Below, in pieces: positions 11,038-20,802 of a stretch of 37,706 nucleotides of DNA. Every line of letters starts with the position of its first letter. Position 1 is the first letter of the stretch. The notes under the pieces are model-generated. The model saw only the letters and a program-made list of their open reading frames with translations. It was not told the DNA's origin and searched no databases. A program made the translations under genes and the position numbers. This DNA comes from Candidatus Dojkabacteria bacterium (lineage in GTDB: Bacteria; Patescibacteriota; Dojkabacteria; B142; JAFGMG01). Location: assembly GCA_016927655.1 (NCBI GenBank), contig JAFGMG010000015.1, positions 1 through 37,706 on the forward strand, in the 5' to 3' direction.

Positions 11038-13329
11038 CTAACTTTTCTCAAACAACCCCTCAAACTCATCGCCTTCAACAACCTCTTTCTCAAGCAGCAT
11101 CTCTGAAAGCTTGTCGAGAATTTTTCGATTATCAGTTAAAATTTTCTTTGCCTCATCATATGCCTGATTGATAATCGCTTTTACTTCATCATCAATTTCT
11201 TTGGCTACATCTTCAGAATAATCCCTCTGCTCGCCATAACCATAGCCCAGATACTGCAATTCGTTTGACTCGCCGTATTTGACTAGACCGAGTTTCTTGC
11301 TCATACCAAATTGTTTTACCATTTTCCTGGCAATCGAAGTTGCTTTTTCAATGTCATTACTAGCACCACTAGTCACATCACCAAAAACAATCTCCTCAGC
11401 AGCACGGCCGCCCATCAGAACCTTGATCCGGCCAATGAGTTCATTCATTGTCTGCTGATATTTATCCTCTTGAGGCAGCTGCATCGTCCAGCCAAGCGCC
11501 ATCCCGCGAGAGACAATTGTGATTCTGTGTACTGGATCAGTCTGAGGAGTCTTTTTTGCTACGATTGCGTGTCCGGCTTCATGATAAGCAGTCATTTTTA
11601 GTTCATCACTAGTCCTTTTTCTTCTTCTTTCCGGTCCAGAAACAACTTTTGTGGCAGCCTCTTCAATATCAGCTTTAGTTAACTCTTTCCGGTCAGCTTT
11701 AGCTGTGATAATCGCCGCTTCATTGAGCATATTTTCCAGATCTGCTCCGGAAAATCCAACTGTTCTTTTTGCAACCTCAGACAATTTCACATCAGCAGCA
11801 AGCGGTTTATTCTTCGCATGAATTTTCAAAATCCTTTCACGCCCTTCCATATCCGGAAGATCTAGAACTATTCTTCGATCAAATCTTCCAGGACGCAAAA
11901 TTGCAGGATCAAGAACATCAGGCCTGTTTGTCGCAGCAATAACTATCACATTTTGATTAGTCTCAAATCCATCCATTTCAACCAAAATCTGATTTAAAGT
12001 CTGCTCCGTGTGGCTTGACTGGACCGTCGTCCCCCTTTTCCTTGCGATGGCATCAATTTCGTCGATAAAAATCAGCGCCGGAGCAGATTTCTTTGCTTTA
12101 TTAAAAAGATCGCGGACTCTTGAAGCTCCAGCCCCAACAAGCATTTCTTCAAATTCAGCTCCTGAAGTATGAAAGAACGGCACACCTGCTTCACCGGCAA
12201 TAGCCTTCGCAAGCAAGGTCTTTCCAGTACCTGGAGGTCCGACCATTAGCAATCCTTTTGGAATTCTTGCACCAAGTTTCATAAATTTCTTTGGTTTTTT
12301 GAGAAACATTACGACTTCTTTAAGTTCTTCTTTCGCTTCTTTTACCCCAGCCACGTCTTTGAAAGTAATCTCGGGCTGCTTGCCCCAAAACAGCCTTGCT
12401 TTGCTCTGACCAAACTGCATCAAGCCACTACCCTGCCCCTGCATCGCACGGGCAAGCATTGAAATTGCAAACACCAGCGCAAGAATTCCAGCAATTGTCA
12501 AAATCGCATCGAGAGAAATCGGCGGATTGTAAACGGACAAGATTTCAACATTTCCCCCCGAAAAATCAACACCTTCTCCTTGCAGAAATTTCGTGAAATC
12601 ATCCGTAAACCCTTTCCAGACGACATAATTACGAGAAATATCCGATCGTTTTTCTTTGGCGTACAAGATGCCATCTACATCCCAGATTTCTTCATAATTT
12701 TTAGAATCAATCTGCTTTGAAAACTGCTCTTTAGTAATTTCTTTAGCCGCAGCTCTTTCGTAGGTTATTGTTATTGGAACATTATCTAAACCTGCGTCTT
12801 TCAGGGCATTTTTTAGCTCCTCTTCATCCACACCTTTGACAATATAGTCAGAATTGTCATCCCCAACTGTTCTTGCAATAACCGCATCTTCCAAAACGAT
12901 CAACTCTTCAACACCGCCTTTCCCACCCTGGAATAAATCTTTCAATTTTGCCTGGACATCTTCAGAATCAAGCCGGGAGACCACATAATCTAGACTTTTT
13001 TCCTCTAGTTCTGTCTCTTCGAATCCGACTCCCTCAACTGATTCTTTTTCAATTTCAGGAAGATACTTTTCATAACCGATTGCATTTCCCCCGAATTGTA
13101 TGTCCACTTGAGCATATTTATCATCTTTTATGTTTGAAACAAACTCATCAATCGTTATCTCGTTGCCTTTATCCGGTTCTGTCAGAATGCTTAAAAAATA
13201 GTACGCAGTGAAAGCAACAGTCAGAGCGATCAATATATTTGTCAGAGAAAATTTAATAACCAGAGTTCTTCGCCTCTTTGGGAGGCCCTTTTGGATATTT
13301 GGCGTCGGTCTCGTATTTGGCATAGACAT
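11038..13329 (-). CDS. ftsH: ATP-dependent zinc metalloprotease FtsH with an enlarged N-terminal extracytoplasmic region
   Basis: '[22 protein letters not shown]', SRH '[20 protein letters not shown]', 'HEAGHAIV'. Confidence 0.97.
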   Translation of the reverse strand: MSMPNTRPTPNIQKGLPKRRRTLVIKFSLTNILIALTVAFTAYYFLSILTEPDKGNEITIDEFVSNIKDDKYAQVDIQFGGNAIGYEKYLPEIEKESVEGVGFEETELEEKSLDYVVSRLDSEDVQAKLKDLFQGGKGGVEELIVLEDAVIARTVGDDNSDYIVKGVDEEELKNALKDAGLDNVPITITYERAAAKEITKEQFSKQIDSKNYEEIWDVDGILYAKEKRSDISRNYVVWKGFTDDFTKFLQGEGVDFSGGNVEILSVYNPPISLDAILTIAGILALVFAISMLARAMQGQGSGLMQFGQSKARLFWGKQPEITFKDVAGVKEAKEELKEVVMFLKKPKKFMKLGARIPKGLLMVGPPGTGKTLLAKAIAGEAGVPFFHTSGAEFEEMLVGAGASRVRDLFNKAKKSAPALIFIDEIDAIARKRGTTVQSSHTEQTLNQILVEMDGFETNQNVIVIAATNRPDVLDPAILRPGRFDRRIVLDLPDMEGRERILKIHAKNKPLAADVKLSEVAKRTVGFSGADLENMLNEAAIITAKADRKELTKADIEEAATKVVSGPERRRKRTSDELKMTAYHEAGHAIVAKKTPQTDPVHRITIVSRGMALGWTMQLPQEDKYQQTMNELIGRIKVLMGGRAAEEIVFGDVTSGASNDIEKATSIARKMVKQFGMSKKLGLVKYGESNELQYLGYGYGEQRDYSEDVAKEIDDEVKAIINQAYDEAKKILTDNRKILDKLSEMLLEKEVVEGDEFEGLFEKS

Positions 13330-13369
13330 AATTTTTGTTTTGATAAACTAATTTGCAAGTAATTGAATG

Positions 13370-13443
13370 TGACGGGGGGCAGAATCGAACTGCCGACCTG
13401 GAGTTTATGAATCTCCCGCTCTAACCTTCTGAGCTACCCCGCC
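13370..13443 (-). tRNA. tRNA-Met(CAT), probable elongator
   Basis: Acceptor GGCGGGG/CCCCGTC, loop TTCATAA, T-arm GGCAG-TTCGATT-CTGCC. Confidence 0.9.
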
Positions 13444-13527
13444 AAAAATCAAAATGAACGCAAGCATCTAACAGGAATAATTTTACCATAAATGACTACG
13501 ACTCTATAACCTCGAGAAGTAATTCTT

Positions 13528-14274
13528 TCACTCCGTACTATACCCTATATACTTTTTGATCGTTTTATTTCCTTCAGCACCATAATCTCCTTTTGCGATA
13601 AAACCTTGAGTTGGTATATCAAGAAGTATCCCAAGTGCAGCTGCTTCTGCCAGAGATCTCCCACTTGGCCATAAACTCATAACTGCATGGACTTTTGTCG
13701 GAAGCGAGATTTTTCTTCCAGAAGTACTTGTTATCTCCCAAAAATCATTTGCTTCTCTATATTGTTTGATTTTACCCTTCCACAATGGAATAGTCTCTGG
13801 GGTCAATCTATATCCCCTAATATTATCTAACTTATCAACAAAAACCTTATAAATCGGATCAATCTTCCCCAATATAACAGGAAGCTCCGGAGGATTCTCC
13901 ATCCCAAATGCAAAAGACTGAGCCACTATTTGCCTAGTCAATTCTGAAGCTTCTAAGTCTACAAGGCCATGCTCAACCTCTTCCCTATCTTCTTCAGGAA
14001 CCTCGACGAATGGATCCACAGAAATAAAGTTTATTGGAAAATCTTCCCCTTCTTCTAGGACTGTATCATCACGAGCAAGTTCTTCTTCAACTTTGCTATT
14101 TGGCCCACTCCCAATGTTTATCACATTGTAAGGTGGACCTTCAACTGGCTTCTCTTTTGTCTCGTACAGATATTCCAAGAGCCTACAAATTGCATGCTCT
14201 CTTTCTGGCTCGGTAATCTTCAAGAAGATAGACAAAAGTTTATTAGAACTAGTTTCATTTGTTAAAAAACTCAT
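13528..14274 (-). CDS. Hypothetical protein, possible Rossmann-like fold
   Basis: ORF 248 aa; 'YNVINIGSGPNSKVEEEL' and 'FISVDPFVEV' are weakly methyltransferase-like. Confidence 0.5.
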   Translation of the reverse strand: MSFLTNETSSNKLLSIFLKITEPEREHAICRLLEYLYETKEKPVEGPPYNVINIGSGPNSKVEEELARDDTVLEEGEDFPINFISVDPFVEVPEEDREEVEHGLVDLEASELTRQIVAQSFAFGMENPPELPVILGKIDPIYKVFVDKLDNIRGYRLTPETIPLWKGKIKQYREANDFWEITSTSGRKISLPTKVHAVMSLWPSGRSLAEAAALGILLDIPTQGFIAKGDYGAEGNKTIKKYIGYSTE

Positions 14275-14380
14275 TTATTCCCTCTTAATTATGTAATATA
14301 TCAATTATATCAGTGCGGGGGCTTAATTTGAAGTATTTCTGCTCATTTTTGAACTCGAAACTGGAATTACTACAAATTGG

Positions 14381-14452
14381 TTGCGGGGGCTAGATTCGAA
14401 CTAGCGACCTTCAGGTTATGAGCCTGACGAGCTGCCACTGCTCCACCCCGCG
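14381..14452 (-). tRNA. Initiator tRNA-fMet(CAT)
   Basis: CGCGGGGTGGAGCAG 5' end with C1-A72 mismatch, anticodon arm TCAGG-CTCATAA-CCTGA, 3' CCCCGCAA. Confidence 0.92.
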
Positions 14453-14473
14453 TCTATATTTAGAAGCGTTAGA

Positions 14474-14479
14474 ATTATA
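14474..14479 (-). promoter_or_regulatory. -10 box upstream of initiator tRNA
   Basis: Minus strand GATATAATTC, ~22 nt upstream of the tRNA 5' end; no convincing -35. Confidence 0.4.
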
Positions 14480-14610
14480 TCACAAAATAATTGCTTATCC
14501 TGTTTTTTGACGGCATACTTGTTTTAGAGATCATCGTATTCAGATGTGCATATATGTATACTTCTACTCATCTATCTGCCCCTTTATCAATACTTCCCGC
14601 CTTTCCAGTA

Positions 14611-14626
14611 ATGTACATATGTACAT
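14611..14626. promoter_or_regulatory. 16-bp perfect palindrome, candidate operator
   Basis: ATGTACATATGTACAT; overlaps a putative -35 (TGTACA) 17 nt before TAGAAT (14643-14648), upstream of the CDS at 14698. Confidence 0.55.
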
Positions 14627-14697
14627 CTATTTCAAAGTGCGTTAGAATACCCTCAAAGAAACCTAGCTAATTTACGTTTTTCAATAACATACAAAAG

Positions 14698-15255
14698 ATG
14701 AAAATCCTCTTCTTTGCAGAGCCATCCCCAGATCATCTCAAAACTCACAGCAAAATCATTAAATACCTTCTGATCGCTAAAGAGCTAGAAGTAATTTCAA
14801 ATATCTCGCCCGCTTTTACAAGAACCGCACACACAGCAACAAAAAGCAGATTTACATTCATTAAAGGAACTGACACACAGCGGGTAGAAGCCGCGATCGT
14901 GAAAAGCCGCGCCACAATTATTGAATCCAGTATCCCCAGTCTCGAATTAGGAGTCTACTCCTCATTTTGTATCTGCATGCACAAACCTATACTGCTTCTT
15001 TCAAAAACCAGGGATTATCATGATTTATTCAACAGTAATTATTTTTATACGCATAAATATGGGAATACAGAATATTTTGCGAAGCCAATTAATAATTTCT
15101 TGAAGCATATAAATAAACAAGAACTTTCGCAAAGATTTAATTTGACACTTACAGAAGAACAAAAAGATTATCTCAAGTCAAAAGCAGAATTCAACAAAAA
15201 TACAATTACGAATCATCTCAGGAATTTAATCGAAGAAGACATGCTCAAGAAATAA
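14698..15255 (+). CDS. Hypothetical protein with nucleoside-deoxyribosyltransferase-like core and possible C-terminal ribbon-helix-helix segment
   Basis: 'VEAAIVKSRATIIESSIPSLELGVYSSFCICMHKPILLLSK' resembles the 2'-deoxyribosyltransferase-like fold; C-terminus 'LTEEQKDYLKSKAEFNKNTITNHLRNLIEE' resembles RHH. Confidence 0.5.
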   Translation: MKILFFAEPSPDHLKTHSKIIKYLLIAKELEVISNISPAFTRTAHTATKSRFTFIKGTDTQRVEAAIVKSRATIIESSIPSLELGVYSSFCICMHKPILLLSKTRDYHDLFNSNYFYTHKYGNTEYFAKPINNFLKHINKQELSQRFNLTLTEEQKDYLKSKAEFNKNTITNHLRNLIEEDMLKK

Positions 15256-15256
15256 T

Positions 15257-15817
15257 TCAATTCGCCTTTTCTGTATACTCTCCTGTGCTTGTATTAATTG
15301 AAACCTTATCCCCTTCACTGATAAATAGCGGGACTTGAAGCTGATAGCCAGTTTCAACGGTTGCATTTTTCGTAGCACCAGTTGCGGTATTTCCCTTCAC
15401 AGCGCCGGTAGTTTTTGTAATTTCAAGCGTAATCGATGGCGGCAAATTTACAGCTAATGGGCTTCCATCATAAAACATCATCACATATTTCGCATCAGGA
15501 TGTAGATAACTAGTGCCGCCAGCTATCAAGTCTAGTGTTACAGGGATTTGTTCAAATGTGGCTGGATCCATGAAGTAGGCTTCATTCCCATCGACATAAA
15601 TATATTGCATCGACTTTGTCTCCACATCAATCTCTTCGACCTTATCAGTTGACTTAAAAGTCTGATCCAAAACCCTTCCCGTGACAAGCGATTTTAGTTT
15701 TGTTTTTTTAAAAGCGGATACTCTCCCCTGACTGGTCATTTGTCTTTCCAGAACTACATGGGGTTCCCCCTTAAACAAGATATACATTCCCTTGTTGATA
15801 TTTGAAGTTAAAGACAT
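15257..15817 (-). CDS. efp: Elongation factor P
   Basis: 'NINKGMYILFKGEPHVVLERQMTSQGRVSAFKKTKLKSLVTG', 'YMDPATFEQI'-type and C-terminal 'LQVPLFISEGDKVSINTSTGEY'. Confidence 0.95.
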   Translation of the reverse strand: MSLTSNINKGMYILFKGEPHVVLERQMTSQGRVSAFKKTKLKSLVTGRVLDQTFKSTDKVEEIDVETKSMQYIYVDGNEAYFMDPATFEQIPVTLDLIAGGTSYLHPDAKYVMMFYDGSPLAVNLPPSITLEITKTTGAVKGNTATGATKNATVETGYQLQVPLFISEGDKVSINTSTGEYTEKAN

Positions 15818-15872
15818 AATTTCTCAATTTAACAATTAGCAATTGAAGCTGGATTATATCAAAAGTTTGAAG

Positions 15873-16313
15873 CTATATCCCAATTACAACCCTCCACCAG
15901 AATCTATTATCTTCGAAATTTATCGGGTCTGGATTTTCATCTTCTATGTAGTCATATTCAATATCATCTCTTTCTATTACGTACAAGCTCTCTCCAGGCT
16001 CGGCCATTCTATACCCGGCAACTGCCATATTTCTAGTCGCATCCGCTGACTCAAGATATGACAATTCCTCGTCAAGAGACTCTGATTCAGCAAGCAATTC
16101 ATCTGCTTTCGCCTGCTCTTCAAGTTTTATCTTATAGTTTGTCTCTGCCCTGCCGATCGTTTTATAAATATTGTAGCTTAGAAATGCAATCATAAGGAAA
16201 GTAATCCCGATAAACAGCAGATAATTGAGGTTTAGGCCCCATTTGTATATTGAATTCGAAATTGTAAAAGTAATTTTATTGATTCTGTATTGCAGTTTTT
16301 TCAAAATCATCAT
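15873..16313 (-). CDS. FtsB/DivIC-like septum formation initiator protein
   Basis: Single TM, coiled coil, then 'LESADATRNMAVAGYRMAEPGESLYVI', the FtsB/DivIC layout. Confidence 0.65.
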   Translation of the reverse strand: MMILKKLQYRINKITFTISNSIYKWGLNLNYLLFIGITFLMIAFLSYNIYKTIGRAETNYKIKLEEQAKADELLAESESLDEELSYLESADATRNMAVAGYRMAEPGESLYVIERDDIEYDYIEDENPDPINFEDNRFWWRVVIGI

Positions 16314-16335
16314 GACAGACAGATTATCCTATAGT

Positions 16336-16364
16336 TTGACTAAAGTTTAGTGCTTTGCTAGAAT
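16336..16364 (+). promoter_or_regulatory. putative sigma70-type promoter for the recombinase-like gene
   Basis: TTGACT-17 nt-TAGAAT ending ~50 nt upstream of the start codon. Confidence 0.6.
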
Positions 16365-16413
16365 CATTCATTCAAAGCGCCTCAGATTATCTTAGCACAT
16401 TTTCATCTTAGAG

Positions 16414-17280
16414 ATGAGTAAAGACACACATATAGAACTGTTTTGTGAAGATTTGAAGAGAAAAGGCCGCTCAAGTTCCACAATTACTGCGTATAAAGCA
16501 GATCTCGATCAATTTTCTTCTTTCCTTAATGAAAAAGACCTTCTGAAAGCAGGACCCAAGGATATTATCAAATTTCAAAAACATCTCATCAAAGAAAACA
16601 ATTCTACAGAGAAAACCGCCTCAAGAAAGCTAAATAGTATCAAGGCTTTTTTTAAATTTGCCCTTTTGAGAAATTTAGTTAGTAAAAACCCTGCCCTCGA
16701 CATTTCATATCCTAAAATCGAAGGGAAAGCCCCTACCAAGCTCTCCCAAATAGAATATAAGGCAATCAGAGATACCGCGAGATCCGAGTTTAAGGCATTT
16801 GCGATGGTTGAGCTGATTTTGCAGACAGGTTTAAAAATCGGAGAGCTTTCAAGGCTTAAACTCGAGCAGGTAAAACTTGACTCAAACCCGCCGCACGTAT
16901 TTATTGAGAAATATCAAACGAATGAGTCTAGAATTGTCGAACTAACAAGGGCAGCTAAAAAATGCCTGATAGAATATATTGCCCTGCGCCCAAAAGCTAG
17001 ACATGACAGAGGCTATCTCTTTCAGACAAGAACCGGCAGCCAGATCCTGCCAAGAAATATTAGAAGCACCCTGAATCGCATTTTCAAAAATGCAGGAGTC
17101 AAAAATGCGACAGTAAATGACCTGCGCAACACTTTCATCTGCCATCAGATTGAAAATGGGATGTCTCTAAAAAAGCTCGCCGAAATCGTCGGGCACAAAC
17201 ACACCGCAAGCACTGAAATGTATCTGGCGATAACGGAACGGAAAGCACCCGGAACTAGCCAGACTATCACGGAACTTTAG
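16414..17280 (+). CDS. Xer-like tyrosine recombinase with substituted catalytic residues
   Basis: SAM-like N-terminal domain and 'TGLKIGELSRL', 'NDLRNTFICHQIENG', 'VGHKHTASTEMY'. Confidence 0.88.
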   Translation: MSKDTHIELFCEDLKRKGRSSSTITAYKADLDQFSSFLNEKDLLKAGPKDIIKFQKHLIKENNSTEKTASRKLNSIKAFFKFALLRNLVSKNPALDISYPKIEGKAPTKLSQIEYKAIRDTARSEFKAFAMVELILQTGLKIGELSRLKLEQVKLDSNPPHVFIEKYQTNESRIVELTRAAKKCLIEYIALRPKARHDRGYLFQTRTGSQILPRNIRSTLNRIFKNAGVKNATVNDLRNTFICHQIENGMSLKKLAEIVGHKHTASTEMYLAITERKAPGTSQTITEL

Positions 17281-17314
17281 GAAATGTTAAAATTAATCGA
17301 ATAATAATGGCCCT

Positions 17315-17896
17315 ATGAATATAGAAAGACCCGTAAATAAACAACCACTCCCCTCTCATGCAAAACGCGTCTTTGAAGGCAGGATTTTCGATATTTACCA
17401 ATGGGAGCAGGAGATGTTTGATGGGAGCACCGCGACTTTTGAAAAAGCGAAGAGAAAAGCAGACTCTGTAAATATTCTTCCTATTACAAAAGATGGGAAA
17501 ATAATTCTTAATAAACAGGAACAACCGGGGGAAATGCCCTTTATTGGGGCACTTGGCGGAAGAATGGATGAAGGAGAAACTCCAATTGAAACTGCAAGAA
17601 GAGAATTACTTGAAGAAGGCGGGATAACTGCAAAAAACTGGGAGCTGCTCCATGCTGTGCAACCGGATATAAAAGTCGACTGGGTTTGCTATACTTTCAT
17701 AGCAAAAGATCTGGATAGGTCTGGGAAAAAGCAGCTGGACGAAGGCGAAAAAAATGAACTGATCGAAGTTACACTTGACGAATATATGAAAATAATCCTT
17801 GAAGATAATTATCGAGACCAGGAAATAGCGCTATTCTTACTCAAAACTCAGCAAGATCATGAGAAATGGTCTGAGATCAAGAGACTTCTTCGATAG
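17315..17896 (+). CDS. NUDIX hydrolase (ADP-ribose pyrophosphatase-like)
   Basis: Nudix box 'GGRMDEGETPIETARRELLEEGGI'. Confidence 0.9.
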   Translation: MNIERPVNKQPLPSHAKRVFEGRIFDIYQWEQEMFDGSTATFEKAKRKADSVNILPITKDGKIILNKQEQPGEMPFIGALGGRMDEGETPIETARRELLEEGGITAKNWELLHAVQPDIKVDWVCYTFIAKDLDRSGKKQLDEGEKNELIEVTLDEYMKIILEDNYRDQEIALFLLKTQQDHEKWSEIKRLLR

Positions 17897-18527
17897 TTTC
17901 AGCTAACCTTATAGAATCAGACAAAATAACATCCGCCCCCACTTTTTCCAACTCATCCTCTGGCGTTGTTTGCAGTAGTGCAATCACAAAAAGGTTTGCT
18001 GCTTTTGCCGATTGGACACCTTTCACCGAGTCTTCCACCACCACAACTTCGCTTCTTGACAGCCCCAATCTCTTCAAGGCCTCCAAGTAAGTATCCGGCG
18101 CAGGTTTACCCCTCTCCACATCGTCAGCATCTATTACAAATTCAAAAATATCCTCCATTTTCTCCCTTTTCAAAAATGCATTTATCAAAATGTCTCTTGT
18201 CGAAGAAGCGATGCACATCCTATATTTGCCATTATTTGCCTTCACAAAATTTACAACCTGATCAAAAGGCTGCACTTTTTCACTAAAATAGGGATCATAG
18301 GAAAGTTTCGTCTTTATAAATTCTTTCGGGTCAATATCCAAGTCTTTCTCTTTTATAAAATCATCTGTTGCTTCATATATAGTTTTACCAAAAAAAATTC
18401 TTTGAATTTCGGAATGAGTTGTTTCTATGCCAAATTTCTTACAAGTCTCAAGCAAAGCCCAGGAATGAAATTCCCAACTATCTACGAAAACCCCATCAAA
18501 ATCGAAAATTACTGCTTTTATTCCCAT
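17877..18527 (-). CDS. HAD-superfamily hydrolase (beta-phosphoglucomutase-like)
   Basis: 'VIFDFDGVFVDSWEFH', 'IASSTRDILINAFL', 'GKPAPDTYLEALKRL', 'VVVEDSVKGVQSA'. Confidence 0.92.
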   Translation of the reverse strand: MGIKAVIFDFDGVFVDSWEFHSWALLETCKKFGIETTHSEIQRIFFGKTIYEATDDFIKEKDLDIDPKEFIKTKLSYDPYFSEKVQPFDQVVNFVKANNGKYRMCIASSTRDILINAFLKREKMEDIFEFVIDADDVERGKPAPDTYLEALKRLGLSRSEVVVVEDSVKGVQSAKAANLFVIALLQTTPEDELEKVGADVILSDSIRLAETIEEVS

Positions 18528-18808
18528 CCGTACATTCTTTTTAACATTTCTGTAAGGACTCTACTCTCCTCTTCGCTCAAGATATTATTAACCTTAAATT
18601 TCCCAACAACCTTCTTTCCCTCTATCCTTGTCTGCTCAACAATCTGAATCTCAGCCTGCGCAGTCCAGTCCCTTTTGATCAGCCAGATCGGAACATCATC
18701 GAAATAGAGCCTAGATCCATCATTTTCGAAATCATAAATTTTTCCGACTTCAGGATCAGGACAGGAATCAACCCGAAGGATTGAATTTATTTCAACTTTA
18801 AAGCCCAT
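18518..18808 (-). CDS. Hypothetical protein
   Basis: ORF 96 aa overlapping the HAD gene start, same strand; family not recognised. Confidence 0.6.
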   Translation of the reverse strand: MGFKVEINSILRVDSCPDPEVGKIYDFENDGSRLYFDDVPIWLIKRDWTAQAEIQIVEQTRIEGKKVVGKFKVNNILSEEESRVLTEMLKRMYGWE

Positions 18809-18829
18809 CGTTGCAAAATAACAATTTAT

Positions 18830-19447
18830 TTATATATCTTTGATGATCCGATTAAACAAGTACTCATGTCCAGCCGGGCCAAGATGAAGTCCGTCTTCGT
18901 ACAAATACTCTCCGAATTCCTTCGACTTAAAATACTCCCAGACATTGATATATTTTATATCCATCCTCTCACAAATTCTTCGCAGAGCTTTCGAATATTT
19001 TTCCAAATCATCATTTCTATAATAATGAGGCTTCCAGGAAACTGGACAAGTCCTTTTTTCATCCACTGGATATGGGCTAATCACAATAGCATCGGCTATT
19101 TCACTTGTTTTCGTAAGAATATCATGAATATTTTCTTTGTACTCATCAAGCGGTGTTGTTATATCCCCGTCACGCGAATCAAATCTCCTGCAATCATTAC
19201 CACCCAATTGGAAAATCACACACTCGACTTTTCTATCCTTCAGCTCTTTTTCAACCCTCGAGAGAATATCATTTGAGTCATTGCCGCTGATTCCCAGGTT
19301 ATAGAAATATTTATTATTTCCAGCTGTCCCTTGGGACTCATGCCATTTCCGGAGCCTTCCTGCGAACCCCCCAAATTCAGAATCTCCAGTCCCCCCAGCC
19401 GTACTAGCTCCAACAACTGCTATCCGTTTATAATTCATATTTTTCAT
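18830..19447 (-). CDS. SGNH/GDSL-type hydrolase
   Basis: 'IAVVGASTAGGTGDSE', 'NLGISGNDSNDIL', 'FQLGGNDC', 'DGLHLGPAGHEYL'. Confidence 0.88.
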   Translation of the reverse strand: MKNMNYKRIAVVGASTAGGTGDSEFGGFAGRLRKWHESQGTAGNNKYFYNLGISGNDSNDILSRVEKELKDRKVECVIFQLGGNDCRRFDSRDGDITTPLDEYKENIHDILTKTSEIADAIVISPYPVDEKRTCPVSWKPHYYRNDDLEKYSKALRRICERMDIKYINVWEYFKSKEFGEYLYEDGLHLGPAGHEYLFNRIIKDI

Positions 19448-19459
19448 ATAAATGTTAAA

Positions 19460-20080
19460 CTACTTATGTTCAATCACAGCCATCCAAATAGAATCTGTCA
19501 CTGCTTGATACTGGTGCCAGACATATTTCCAGTTATTATCGCAAAAATAATCGTGCGTGAATCCTGGCGGCATGTACATTCTTTGATAGAGGGTCTTTGG
19601 ATCCTGTTCTGTAAATTTATTTAGAATGCCAACACCGGATAGCTGCGTATGCACCTCAAAAAATGGATGCTCATTATGAATTGTTACTTCTTTACCACCC
19701 GGCAGGTACCAGCAAACGAGCTCCAGATTGCCAATCTTTTCAATTGGGGAGCGGCGGATTTGGTATTTCCATTTGGTTGGGTCATCGGGATATCTGATTT
19801 TATTCGTATCCCAATTATCCCAGCAGAACTCGTTCAATTTCTCCTGCTTTTCCATCGGATCAAAGGCAAAACTCAAAAGCACTGCTTTTTCGACAGAATC
19901 GACCTTTGTGTCTTTGAGTAAGTACGATTTATGAATGGGAATGCTGCTGACAAAATCAATAACTATTGGGGTTTTTGAGAGGTTGATCAGAATTCCATAG
20001 TTCTTGATCTTAAAGTCTTTTTCATCTTCGATCAGATAGGCATCGAAGAAATCATTGGAAAAGTTTAGTTGTTTTTTCAT
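19460..20080 (-). CDS. Hypothetical protein, possibly cupin-like
   Basis: 'HNEHPFFEVHTQLSGVGILNKF...RMYMPPGFTHDYF' is cupin-like in spacing. Confidence 0.5.
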   Translation of the reverse strand: MKKQLNFSNDFFDAYLIEDEKDFKIKNYGILINLSKTPIVIDFVSSIPIHKSYLLKDTKVDSVEKAVLLSFAFDPMEKQEKLNEFCWDNWDTNKIRYPDDPTKWKYQIRRSPIEKIGNLELVCWYLPGGKEVTIHNEHPFFEVHTQLSGVGILNKFTEQDPKTLYQRMYMPPGFTHDYFCDNNWKYVWHQYQAVTDSIWMAVIEHK

Positions 20081-20159
20081 ACCCGTGTTTGTTTAATTGC
20101 TACATCGATTATAATGTGCCTTAAACAAACAAAGCAAATTCCCCACAACTGAATTAAGA

Positions 20160-20726
20160 TTAATCTATCCTAAACCCCATTGGCTCAGGATCTTTTTCAC
20201 TCCCATCCTGATCAATACTCAAGAGTTGCTCAACCACCTCATATATATCAATAATTGTCTGTTTGTTTGTATCCATATCACACTCCAATGCCTGAATTCT
20301 TCGTAACAATTCTTCGTTATTCTGCAGAAGATTCCTGAGGCGAACGAATGTACGGACTATTAGGATACTCATTTCAACGGCCCTCTTGCTCCTAAGGACA
20401 CTTGCAAGCATTGCGACTCCCTGTTCGGTAAAAGCGTGCGGAAAGACCGCAGAATGCTTTAGCGCCCCGAAGCGGTCACAATTTGTGACCAGTTCTGATT
20501 TCTCCTTCTTAGTAAGCACAAACATAAAATCCTCTGGAAATCTTTCGTTATTTCTACGCACCGCCTGATTCAATACTTTCGTCTCAACCCCATAAAGCCC
20601 CGCAATATCACTATCAATTATCACTTTCTGACCTCGAATGAATAATATTCTATTTGCAATTTTCTCTTGCGGGATAAGAGAGCTGGGCTTGATTTTATTT
20701 TTGTCTGCCATTTCTATGCATAGCAC
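20160..20726 (-). CDS. ORF6N domain-containing protein
   Basis: 'ILFIRGQKVIIDSDIAGLYGVETKVLNQAVRRNNERFPEDFMFVLTKKE...AFTEQGVAMLASVLRSKRAVEMSI'. Confidence 0.93.
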   Translation of the reverse strand: MLCIEMADKNKIKPSSLIPQEKIANRILFIRGQKVIIDSDIAGLYGVETKVLNQAVRRNNERFPEDFMFVLTKKEKSELVTNCDRFGALKHSAVFPHAFTEQGVAMLASVLRSKRAVEMSILIVRTFVRLRNLLQNNEELLRRIQALECDMDTNKQTIIDIYEVVEQLLSIDQDGSEKDPEPMGFRID

Positions 20727-20802
20727 TAATAGATATTATTCAAGCGTAACACACAACCATTGCGGAAATATGGAAAAAGGATGGAAATTCAATGAAAAAC
20801 CC

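Noticed and set aside
14464-14475. Repeated plus-strand GCGTTAGAAT (also at 14639-14648) as a repeat family
   Set aside because: Better explained as -10-like promoter sequence and as the reverse complement of the tRNA-fMet promoter region.
17877-17896. 20-bp convergent overlap between NUDIX and HAD genes
   Set aside because: Ordinary in compact genomes; no sign of regulatory structure.
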